NCBI GenBank assembly: GCA_026770585.1
Contig: MU646487.1
Location: 611,047 to 622,679, forward strand
Direction of reading: 5' to 3'
Origin: Baffinella frigidus
Taxonomy: Eukaryota; Cryptophyceae; Cryptomonadales; Baffinellaceae
Length of the DNA: 11,633 nucleotides
The position numbers and the translations under genes are program-made. Below, in pieces: positions 1-7,400 of this stretch; positions within the stretch are counted from its first letter, which is position 1, and each line of letters begins with the position of its first letter. The notes beneath the pieces are model-generated. The model worked only from the letters and a program-made list of their open reading frames with translations. It searched no databases and was not told the DNA's origin.

Positions 1-92
1 TTGGGGTTTGGGGTTTAGGGTTTAGGGTTTAGGGTTTAGGGTTTAGGGTTTAGGGTTTAGGGTTTGGGGTTTAGAGTTTAGGGTTTGGGGTC
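1..92. repeat. interstitial telomere-like tract, TTTAGGG on plus strand
   Basis: Perfect TTTAGGG units in the middle, TTTGGGG variants at both ends. It lies in the intron after exon T2; the sense strand of that gene reads CCCTAAA. Confidence 0.95.
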
Positions 93-97
93 TGGAC

Positions 98-160
98 CTT
101 AGAACCCAAAAAGAGGCGCACAACATTGACGATGACGACCGCGAAAATAAGGAAGACTTC
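98..160 (-). CDS. TMEM216: TMEM216-like exon T2 (second membrane helix)
   Basis: This exon has 63 nt, 21 codons and phase 0 at both ends. The acceptor is CCCTAAACCAG, made directly from the telomere-like tract at 163-262, and the donor is AAG followed by GTCCAG. The peptide is almost entirely aliphatic and ends RLFLGSK, which lines up with the conserved RLF-x-G-T-K end of helix 2 in TMEM216. It is embedded between two telomere-like tracts, so it is the only non-repetitive sequence in the first 260 bases. Confidence 0.8.
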
Positions 161-1631
161 CTGGTTTAGGGATTAGGGTTTAGGGTTTAGGGGTTAGGGG
201 TTAGGGTTCAGGGTTTAGGGTTCAGGGTTTAGGGTTTAGGGTTCAGGGATTAGAGTTTGGGATTAGAGGAAAACTATCATGATATCGCTCTCTTGATGTT
301 GTTTGAATGTTCACATTTCCCAGATTCCAGGGAGGCAGAGCCGGTTTCGCCACACGAGGCTGGAAGATGGAGCATTTTAAATGTGGGATTGTTAAATTTA
401 GTACCTGTCACGGGCAGGCTTGGTCACGTACCTGCGGGATATCCCGCAGGTACGTGACCAAACGCCCCTATTTCTGTGAAAATTACTACACAACTCTTTT
501 TTCTTCGTATACTATTGTATACTCGGTGATATATGACTCTGGGTAGGTGACTCTCTAGAGCATCTTTCTGCTCTCGCGTGTCGCCTCCCAGAGTAACTTG
601 TAAAAGAATCCCTGTTTTAAAATAGTCGAATTTCTAGCCTCGAGTGGAGAGCGGGTTTCGCATCTATTGGCCACACCAAAACAATCAAAACAATGCCAGA
701 AGTTAACAATGCTGGTACTCAACTGTCAACTTTGGAAATATTTGATAGTTTTTCGTGGCGTCCAGATGCAAAAACCGCTCTATCCACTCGAGAATGCTAG
801 AGGGGCCTATTTACATGTGGGGTTGTAAATACTTGTACCAGGATAAGGTAAAGTAACCTCCCGACTGTGCAACTTGAGCAGAGTCACGTGACCATTCAAC
901 GAAACTTGCTACACAAATGCCCTCTTTTAAAAGCACATCGGTTTTGAATAGGCCCCTCTAGCATCCTCGAGTGGATCGGAGAGTGCTGCCTAGTGCAAAT
1001 CCGCCAAGCCCAAACGATCAAAAGGCGTCACTTCGGATTGCTGGTGGTACCCCGCAGGGCCCTAGGGGGGGGTATTTACGGGGGAAGCTTTGCACGTTTT
1101 CATATTCCTATCTGAGAGAAGTGTTGTTGACGGGATTTGGAGCCGATCCTTCGAATCCAGCCGGGGTTTTACTGTACCCTAGCTCTGCCTGCGTAAATCT
1201 GGCCCAAAAACAGATTGGGAGCAGGAACTGTATTACAAAAGAGTACCTAAAATTCATTTATGGTTTATGGTTTATGGTTTATGGTTATGGTTTAGGGTTT
1301 AGGGTTTAGGGTTTAGGTACCGGTCCCAGGCGGTTTGCCGGATTGGGCAGCTCGACGCCTTACCAGATGAAGATAGCTCTTCCGTAGCAACCTACTGTAT
1401 TGCCTACCGTAGCACCCTATTGTATCGCATACCGTAGAACCATGCGGAATGTTCCAGAATGTTCCAGAATATTCCAGAGTGTTCCAGCGTATTCGAGAGG
1501 CGGGGAACGGGGGTACGTACCGGCCCCAGGCGATTTGCCGGGTACGGCAGCTCGACGCCTTTCCAGATGAAGATGGCGATATTGGCGAGGAACCAGAGCG
1601 CTACGTAGCATCCGTTGAAGAAGATTAGCAC
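98..1631 (-). CDS. TMEM216: TMEM216-like ciliary transition-zone membrane protein, partial (two exons seen)
   Basis: Two minus-strand exons, 1631-1521 and 160-98, read in phase 0 across a 1360-nt intron and give 58 residues. T1 reads FFNGCYVALWFL, then IAIFIWKGVELPYP. T2 reads EVFLIFAVV and ends NVVRLFLGSK. This follows the TMEM216/TMEM80 family order: an NG-x-Y motif, first membrane helix, the KGV-x-LPYP loop, second helix, then RLF-x-G-(S/T)-K. The loop fits TMEM216 better than TMEM80. Known for the family: four-helix protein of the MKS/B9 transition-zone complex at the base of the cilium. The exon carrying the start codon should lie above 1893 but was not found; the third and fourth helices should lie beyond position 1. 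The gene is divergent from the CEP164-like gene. Family recognition is strong; the symbol itself is by resemblance only. Confidence 0.82.
163..262. repeat. interstitial telomere-like tract, TTTAGGG on plus strand
   Basis: Degenerate TTTAGGG/TTCAGGG units. On the sense strand of the TMEM216-like gene it ends in CCCTAAACCAG, which is the acceptor of exon T2. Confidence 0.93.
263..781. other. T1-T2 intron, left part
   Basis: No exon seen. Apart from the palindrome it holds a diverged relative of the element at 782-976 (ATGTGGGATTGTTAAAT and AAAATTACTACACAACTC match its internal blocks) and a CCTCGAGTGG near 640 that resembles that element's right end. Confidence 0.5.
420..461. repeat. perfect 42-bp palindrome
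   Basis: Two 21-base arms (TTGGTCACGTACCTGCGGGAT and its complement) meet at 440/441 with no spacer. It sits in a longer region (375-510) related to the element at 782-976. Confidence 0.97.
782..976. mobile_element. MITE-like element, CTCGAG-type termini
   Basis: Terminal inverted repeats of about 30 bases (ATCCACTCGAG, continuing to GGGGCCTATT) with one mismatch, total 195 bp. It carries a core (CAACGAAACTTGCTACACAA) shared with the other element families. No coding capacity and no clear target duplication. Confidence 0.85.
1258..1317. repeat. telomere-like tract with TTTATGG variants
   Basis: Four TTTATGG-type units followed by TTTAGGG units, running into the donor of the T1 tail echo. 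Confidence 0.92.
1321..1377 (-). repeat. tail-plus-donor echo of exon T1
   Basis: The reverse complement gives IFIW, a stop in place of Lys, then GVELPNPANRLGP and a donor GTACCT. It is a damaged copy of the last 18 codons of T1, lying downstream of T1 in transcription. A telomere-like tract (1258-1317) begins right after its donor. Confidence 0.8.
1521..1631 (-). CDS. TMEM216: TMEM216-like exon T1 (first membrane helix and KGV-LPYP loop)
   Basis: This exon has 111 nt, 37 codons and phase 0 at both ends. On the minus strand the acceptor reads TTCGTTCGCAG just above 1631, and the donor is CCG followed by GTACGT at 1520-1519, a strong match. Hydrophobic residues run from the NG motif to the IFIWKG motif. 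The exon is bracketed by defective copies of itself: four acceptor-plus-head copies at 1740-1893 and one tail-plus-donor copy at 1321-1377. It is the only copy with an uninterrupted frame across its full length, so I take it as the functional one. Confidence 0.85.
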
Positions 1632-1739
1632 CTGCGAACGAAACGGTTGACTGATCTGACGTTTTTTTAGGGTTGACTAGTTTGAGCTTGTCTTTGTGCT
1701 ACGCGTGTTTGGATTAGTCATCGTTCCGGTGCAACATCA

Positions 1740-1893
1740 AACCAGAGCGCTGCGCAGCATCCGTTGAAGAAGATAAGCACCTGCGAACGAAAGCCGTTGA
1801 AGATAAGAACCTGCGCCCAAAAGCCGTTGGAAATAAGAATCTGCCAACGAAAGCCGCTGAAGATAAGAACCTGTGTAGGAAAGCCCCCCGTTG
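1740..1893 (-). repeat. acceptor-plus-head echoes of exon T1, 30-bp tandem array
   Basis: On the minus strand this is a row of four units, each a pyrimidine-rich acceptor (CAG opposite 1873-1871, 1843-1841, 1813-1811 and 1783-1781) followed by about 15-40 bases of the T1 head, encoding V-L-I-F-(F)-N-G-like peptides. The first three repeat every 30 bp. The last, nearest T1, carries the longest head (to GCCAALWF). A larger duplication also includes the sequence at 1650-1740 and 1900-1980. Confidence 0.8.
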
Positions 1894-1977
1894 ACTGATT
1901 TGATCAGTCAATCGGTTGACTAATTTGAGCTTGTCCCGGTACTACGCGTGCTCGGATTAGTCATCGTACCGGTGTAG

Positions 1978-2074
1978 AAATCGCACGGGTTTAGTCAACA
2001 GATGGGGGACAACTTATCACAACTATATCAACCTGCACGTCAAGTTTTTCGACTAGAGCATAGCCACTCGTTGG
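1978..2074 (+). repeat. 97-bp segment, orientation 1 of an inverted pair
   Basis: Matches the reverse complement of 4662-4758, while the sequence to its right (2080-2203) matches 4759-4884 in direct orientation. The core is therefore flipped relative to a shared flank. Confidence 0.85.
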
Positions 2075-2079
2075 ACTAC

Positions 2080-2203
2080 GAAGGTTTCGGGACCCCTAGA
2101 TTTAGCGGTAACGTGACCAAATTTGCACCAGATAAAGGCCTTAAGTTAATTCGGTGAGGGCAAGTGGACTTTTAATGAAAGGTCCGTAGTCCACCGTGTG
2201 GGT
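2080..2203 (+). repeat. direct repeat of 4759-4884
   Basis: Shared blocks include GAAGGTTTCGGGACCCCT, GTGACCAAAT(T/C)TGCA and GAAAGGTCCGTAGTCCAC, with diverged sequence between. No coding signal. It lies in the region between the two genes. Confidence 0.75.
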
Positions 2204-2300
2204 ACAAAACCCGTAGTGATTTGAAGGATCGGCTCCGATTCCCGTACAAACCGTTGTATGCGGAGAGAAAAACAAACGGTGTCTCGCCACTGATAACCTC

Positions 2301-2368
2301 CCTAAACCCTAAACCCTAAACCCTAAACCCTAAACCCTAAACCCTGAACCCTAAACCCTAAACCCCTC
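2301..2368. repeat. telomere-like tract, CCCTAAA on plus strand
   Basis: About nine CCCTAAA units. This is the point where tract orientation switches between the two genes; a pyrimidine-rich acceptor (TTTTTGTTTCAG) follows 40 bases later. Confidence 0.95.
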
Positions 2369-2413
2369 CTTCGGACGGCTGGTTGGGTCGTGTATTTTTG
2401 TTTCAGAAGGTGT

Positions 2414-2518
2414 ATGCTGGCGGCAGATCCGACGGAGAGCGCAGACACCGCACCAAGAGCTACCTCTGTGCGCTATGCACACTTTTGGGAACAGGCCGAA
2501 ATCAATGGATTTGGTCCC
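2414..2518 (+). CDS. candidate first coding exon C0
   Basis: An open frame runs from ATG at 2414 for 35 codons (MLAADPTESADTAP, then SVRYAHFWEQAEINGFGP) to a donor CCC followed by GTGAGG, phase 0. A good acceptor (TTTTTGTTTCAG, ending 2406) lies just upstream, so a non-coding leader exon is possible. A partial second copy at 2589-2834 differs in this stretch by four substitutions, all at third positions of this frame, which supports coding. I do not recognise the sequence. It may be the start of the CEP164-like gene, since phase 0 fits C1, or part of another gene. Confidence 0.5.
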
Positions 2519-2588
2519 GTGAGGGTTGGTGGGTAGAGATGAAGTGAGTTAAGGTTTCCCTGATTGGAGTATGAACGTATCACAATAC

Positions 2589-2834
2589 ACGGAGAGCGCA
2601 GACACCGCACCAAGCGCTACATCCACCCTGGAGGGGACTTGCGGCCATTCCCGAATAACCCGTTATCGCAAAAGTTGACAGGATGTGTACCACTAAAATA
2701 CTTATTAGACCTTTTTGTACCAGATCCATTCATCACGGTGCTACCGCCGGAAGGTAGCATCTCAAGGGGTGTTGACTTAAGAATGCTCAAAATACCCTAA
2801 TGTGCCCTCCAGGGTGGCTGTGCGCTATGCGCAT
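2589..2834 (+). repeat. echo of exon C0 interrupted by an inverted-repeat element
   Basis: Positions 2589-2622 plus 2818-2834 match C0 from codon 7 onward. If the 195-bp insert (2623-2817) is removed, the flanks rejoin to the C0 sequence with no extra or missing base. Substitutions against C0 in this stretch fall at third codon positions. Confidence 0.75.
2623..2817. mobile_element. MITE-like element in the C0 echo
   Basis: Perfect 13-bp terminal repeats CCACCCTGGAGGG and complement, 195 bp. The interrupted site matches the empty site at 2470-2483 without a target duplication. Confidence 0.8.
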
Positions 2835-3119
2835 CAGAGTCTGCTCTGGCCAGCACTGAGGCTCGCACAAGACAAAGCGAAAGGAACCCGCCCTCGCAAA
2901 AAGAGCTGTTTTCTTGCGGGTGGCTAGCTTTGTCTCGGTCTATTTGGGCTCACCAATTTGGTGAGACCGGGCTCTTCTCCACTCCAAAGTTGACGTATTT
3001 GTATCGCAAACCCAGCGTGTCGGCTTAAGAATAGTCGGTCAACCCGAGTTGAGGCAGAGCTTGGAAGGGGGGACCTGCAGCGGCAGGGACGACTTGGACA
3101 GAAAGTCCACCTTTTGTTT
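2834..3119. other. unassigned intronic sequence
   Basis: Contains a palindrome CTCACCAATTTGGTGAG near 2950, whose flank GAGACCGGGCTC recurs inverted near 5453. GAGGCAGAGCTTGG near 3047 resembles 3945-3963. Nothing coding. Confidence 0.4.
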
Positions 3120-3420
3120 TGCGACCGGCATTATGCCCCCCCCCTCACACTCCACGCACCCTCACAGACCCCCCTCTCGTCCCCTGCCCCGTCCGACCTC
3201 GGCGCCTCCCGCCCCCAACCCGCTCGGCGCGAAATGGACTCGACTCCGACTTACAGTTTCGTCTGACGCACGGCTCGGCCACCGAGGCCTCCGCCGCACG
3301 CCCCTGTCGCACCTGCCGCAGCGCACCTGCCGCACCTCCTCGCCACGCCTCCTCCCCAGCGACAACGATCGACGGGCCACCCCGGCGCGAAGCTGAAGGA
3401 AACTTAAGTCAACAGGGCCA
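3120..3420. other. GC-rich, CpG-dense, pyrimidine-rich stretch
   Basis: Strongly C-rich plus strand with CpG clusters and short CACCTGCCGCA repeats. Open frames exist on both strands but give low-complexity Pro/Arg or Gly/Arg peptides without echo support. It could be a promoter or CpG-rich 5' region ahead of the ATG at 3472, or intronic. Confidence 0.35.
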
Positions 3421-3441
3421 CTTTCCTTTGGCGGAAGGCAG

Positions 3442-3624
3442 TTAGAAGATTCGTCGCAGGGGCGCAGAAGAATGGCGTGCATGGGGCGCAGCGAGGACGT
3501 TGAGGACGCCCTCTCGCGGATGAAGCGCGACTTCCTGCCGCATAGCATCGCGCAGCAGATTGCCTCGGTCCGCACCATCCCGACCTCTCGCTTCCCGGCT
3601 TGCAGCTTTACCCGAGGGTTTTGG
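3442..3624 (+). CDS. candidate exon C1 (3' end uncertain)
   Basis: A plus-strand frame stays open from the acceptor GGAAGGCAG (ending 3441) to a stop at 3942, about 167 codons. The first 45 codons look coding: high G/C at third positions and a charged helical stretch (SEDVEDALSRMKRDFLPHS). An ATG in good context lies at 3472. Possible donors are TTTTGG followed by GTACGG at 3625 and GGGC followed by GTGTCC near 3850, both phase 0, so the end is not fixed. The product is not recognised, and no echo copy was found. It could be an alternative first exon starting at 3472, or a chance open frame. Confidence 0.35.
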
Positions 3625-4020
3625 GTACGGATCGCGTCCCTGGCCGCTGCCTCCCGACCTGGGGCAAACACCAGCCACCTAGGCGCAGAGGCGGGCAGCG
3701 ATTATGCGGCGGCGGCCTTGCTCGAGCACGAACCCCACCGCATCTCCTTCTTAGCCCCCAGCGACGGCCCCCCTCATCGACTAGCTGCGCGCAGCTTCGA
3801 CGCAGCAGAGGGTTCCGACCGATCTTCAAGCTCTGTTTCAGTTAATCTGGGCGTGTCCTTCGATACATTTGGCTCATGGGCTCCGTTCAAACGCTCCAGC
3901 ACCAAGAGCATCCAAATGTGTTTAATGTGGAGCCCGGGTTAACTCAGGCAGAGCTAGAGCTTGGTCATAAACTTCTTGAGCGATCCGCAGAACTCCAGCA
4001 GCCGGGGCGGCAGCATGATT

Positions 4021-4242
4021 CCTAAACCCTTCACCCTGCACCCTTTACCCTAAGCCCCAGGCCCTCAACCCTTAACCCCAGATCCTAAACCCTTAACCCT
4101 AAAACCTAAACCCTAATCCCTAAAACATAAACCCTGCACCCCAAACCCCAAAACCCCAAACCCAAAACCCAAACCCCAAACCTCAAACCCTAAACCCTCA
4201 ACTCCAAACCCTAAACCCTAACCCCCACACCCTAAACCCTAA
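4021..4242. repeat. degenerate CCCTAAA/CCCCAAA tract
   Basis: Over 200 bases of heptamer variants (CCCTTTACCC, CCCCAAAACCC and others) running directly into the acceptor-like AG of the C2 head echo. Confidence 0.92.
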
Positions 4243-4246
4243 GCAG

Positions 4247-4270
4247 TCTGCGCTGAGGTGGTGCTCTCGG
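4247..4270 (+). repeat. head echo of exon C2
   Basis: An acceptor-like CTAAGCAG at the end of a long CCCTAAA tract is followed by GCGCTGAGGTGGTGCTCTC, matching the C2 head around GAG-GTG-GTG-CTG, then unrelated sequence. Confidence 0.5.
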
Positions 4271-4403
4271 GTTGACCAACTATTCTCCAGTTGACATGCT
4301 GGGTTTGTGGTGTGTCAACTTTACACCGGGAAAGCGCCCGGGGGAGGCAGATTGGCCATCCCAAATCGACTGAGACTAAACCCTACACTCTAACCGCGGG
4401 CAG

Positions 4404-4477
4404 AATGCACCGAGCGCCAGGGGGGCTGGGGAGGTGGTGCTGTCTGTGGCGCCAGACCAGGATTCAGGGCACGACAG
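4404..4477 (+). CDS. CEP164: exon C2 of CEP164-like gene
   Basis: The frame reads NAPSARGAGEVVLSVAPD, then QDSGHD, and ends in phase 2 at the donor GACAG followed by GTGCGT. A second copy at 5087-5141 differs from it by six substitutions, five at third positions of this frame, which is the main coding evidence. The start is uncertain: an acceptor CGGGCAG at 4403 gives phase 0, and CGCCAG at 4420 would give a shorter exon. The split codon (AG plus C) joins cleanly to C3. Confidence 0.55.
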
Positions 4478-7400
4478 GTGCGTTCCGCCGGCACTAATCT
4501 CCATAGAAGTATTAATTAATTGCTTTTGGCGCAACGAAATTTACTACACAACTGCTTTACTATTACTTTTATGAGCAAATCGTGTAGTAATTTTCGTTGC
4601 CCAAAAGCAATTAATTAATACTTGTATGGAGATTAACACGGTGGCCTTCGACCCTCGAAGCCCAACGAGTGGCTATGCTCTCATCGGAAAACTTGACGTG
4701 CAGGTTGATATAGGTGTGATAAGTTGTCCCCCATCTGTTGACTAAACCCGTGCGATTTGAAGGTTTCGGGACCCCTGCATTCAGCGGCGACCTGACCAAA
4801 TCTGCATTAGAAAATCCTCAGAGGTAACTGACCACAGGGTAAGTTGACTTTTGATGAAAGGTCCGTAGTCCACTGCGTGGTTAGTTCGAGCCCTCGCTGG
4901 ACGCCTTAAGTTTATGGTCCGACATCATAAGTTCACTAAAAGTCTCTTCTATGCTCCCTGGTTTACTACAGACCCAGCACGTCAACTTGCGAATAACCCG
5001 AGTCAGGTGCGAATAACCCGGAATAACCCGGGTTATTCGTAAGTTGACGTGCTGGGGATGTGGTACAAATCCGTCAACTTTTGGGGCGGGGAGGTGCTCC
5101 TCTCTGTGGCGCCCGACCACGATTCAGGGCACGACAGATGCTTTCTAGCTCTGCCTGAGTAGGGTTGACTGATCGTTTTCACACCAAAAGTTGACGGGTC
5201 TGTACCCAGAAAACAGAGGAATCAACTGCCGGTCTCCTCTTTTTTGAGGAGACCAGATTGATCCAGGCAGAGCGAGGCTTTTCTCGCTCAGCCTCACTCG
5301 GGTGATTCGCAAGTTGGCATGCTGGAATTGTGGTGCAAATCCGTAAACTTCGGGGGGGCACTGCCCTTTGAACACAGCGTTTTTCGAAGGGATTTTGAAT
5401 AATCCCTAAGCGACAAGACCAAGGAACCTACGGTAGGCAACCCGTAGGGAATGAGCCCGGTCTCACCAACTTGACGTGACCAAATCAGGCGGAGACATGT
5501 CTGGGTTTCCACTACCCGAATAGCTCTCAAAAGTGAACTAGTTCGCCTTGTTTGGCTAAATATTTCTCTTAGCTACAAAGTTCTCTTAGCCCCTCTAACC
5601 CCTAACCCCTAAACCCTTGAACCCCAAACCCCAAACCCCAAACCCCAAACCCCAAACCCCAAACCCCAAACCCCAAACCCCAAACCCTAAGCCCCCATCC
5701 CCAAACCCTCACCCCAGAGAGTGGGGAGGGTTCGCTGCGGTGGGACTCCTGGACTAACGCGAACCCTAAACCCTAAACCCCGACCCTGAAACCTAAACCC
5801 TGAACCATCCCACACTCGAACACGGATTCCCCCGGTCAACAGCGGGGGGGGTTCGCTGCTGTGGGTCTCTTGGAGTAAAGCGAGCCCTAAACCCTACCCC
5901 AACCCCTAATCCCCAACCCCAAACAGCGGGGAGGATTCGCTGCTGTGGGACTCTTGGAGTAAAGCGACTGGCGGGACACAGTCGTGGCGGCGCCGGCGGC
6001 GAGATGGCGGTTAGGCTTACCTCCATTTTGGTCAAGGGTTTAGGGTTTAGGGACCGAGGTCCCTGAGGTCTCCCCCCCTGAGAAATCTCGCCCGGAAATC
6101 CGGGCGAAACGGGCACCAGTGGCTGCTGAGTGGAGGGGTTGGGGGAGCAAGACCTCATGGGCGTCACCCGAGAAGGCCTTCAGGGCTGAACGGTTCCTGC
6201 CGTGGCGCTACCACGACGCGGTTACCAGCCTCGGGGGGAGAGTTTCTCAGGGGGAGAGGTCCACAGGTTACCAGCCCCCTTTTAGGGGCTGGGGGTGTGG
6301 GGGTTAGGACTTGGGGGTTGGGGGTTAAGGTGTAGGGTGTATGGCTTGGGGTTAAGGGTATATGGGGGTGTATGGCTTGGGGTTAAGGGTATATGGCTTG
6401 GGGTTTAGGGTAGATCTTAGGGCGTTTAGGGACTCTTGGAGTAAAGCGACTGGCGGGACGCAGTCGTGGCGGCGAGATGGTGGTCTAAACCCTAAACTAG
6501 GGTTTAGGTGGAACCGTGAACCCTACACCCTAAACCCTAAACCCTAAACCCCAACCCCCAAACACTAAACCATAAACCATAAACCATAAACCCTAAACCA
6601 TAAACCATAAACCATAAACCCTAAACCCTACACCCTACACCCCAAACCCTAAACCCTAAACCCTCGCAGGAGCGGGGGGGGACACAAGCATCTCATCACT
6701 AGGGTCGGACTTGTCGAGTGACGCCCAACGGGTCGCGGGCGCGCCCTAACCTCTCAACCCTAACCCCTAAACCCTAACCCCTCAACGCTAAGCCGTGAAC
6801 CCTAAGCCCTGAGCCCCAAGCCCTAAGCCCCAAACCCTACACCCCAACCCCTAAATTTTCGTACCGGGGACTCATCAGGAGCGGGGGCGGACACAAGCAT
6901 CTCATCACTAGGCTCAGATTCCTCGAGCGACGCGCAGTGGGTCGCGGGCGCATGCGCGTTGATCGGCGCGAATCATCAAGAGGTATCTCAGGGGTCAATT
7001 TCGTGTTACGGTCAAGGTATGCAGAGGAGAGGCTAAGATAGCATATTTCACCCGTAAGATAGCGAAAAACAGTGTTTTACAGTGAATCACTAGGGTCGGA
7101 CTCGTCGAGTGACGCACAATGGGCGGCGGGCGCGGGTGCGTTGATTGGCGCGCATCATCAAGAGGTGCTTATCCGGGGAAACCTATTTTTCTTTCATTTG
7201 ATGGCAACGTAAATTACTACACAAATGCTTTAATATTACTAATAAAAACGAATTGTGTGGTAATTTTCGTTGCCATCAAATGAAAGAAAAATAGGTTTCC
7301 CCGGATAAGTGCGCCCCTACGCTACCCTCCACGCACCAGAGCGTGTGCGGGTTGACAAAGTGTTGACACTTTACACGAATCTCCAGTGCTTGACAACAAT

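Noticed and set aside
1-92. Chromosome end (true telomere) at the left edge
   Set aside because: Similar tracts recur through the whole window in both orientations, and a coding exon with clean splice sites follows at 98-160, so these are interstitial.
1740-1893. CRISPR-like array of 30-bp repeats
   Set aside because: Units are directly adjacent with no unique spacers, and each is a copy of a splice acceptor and exon head in a eukaryotic gene.
1714-1911. Minus-strand 65-codon open frame with repeated FLSS-AF motifs
   Set aside because: It is the tandem array of acceptor-plus-T1-head units read through in another frame, not a repeat protein.
2435-2545. Alternative frame with a Cys-x-x-Cys (YLCALC) suggesting a zinc finger
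   Set aside because: Only one Cys pair, and the substitutions between the two local copies favour the frame starting at ATG 2414.
3162-3671. 169-codon minus-strand open frame
   Set aside because: The longest frame in the window, but low-complexity Arg/Gly/Ser over a GC-rich stretch, antisense to the better-looking C1 frame, with no recognisable motif and no echo.
4971-5060. Functional exon candidate around AATAACCCG repeats
   Set aside because: Pure inverted-repeat structure with no frame conservation.
5231-5254. Stem-loop with T6 loop as a bacterial-type terminator
   Set aside because: The T run is in the loop, not after the stem, and the context is a eukaryotic intron.
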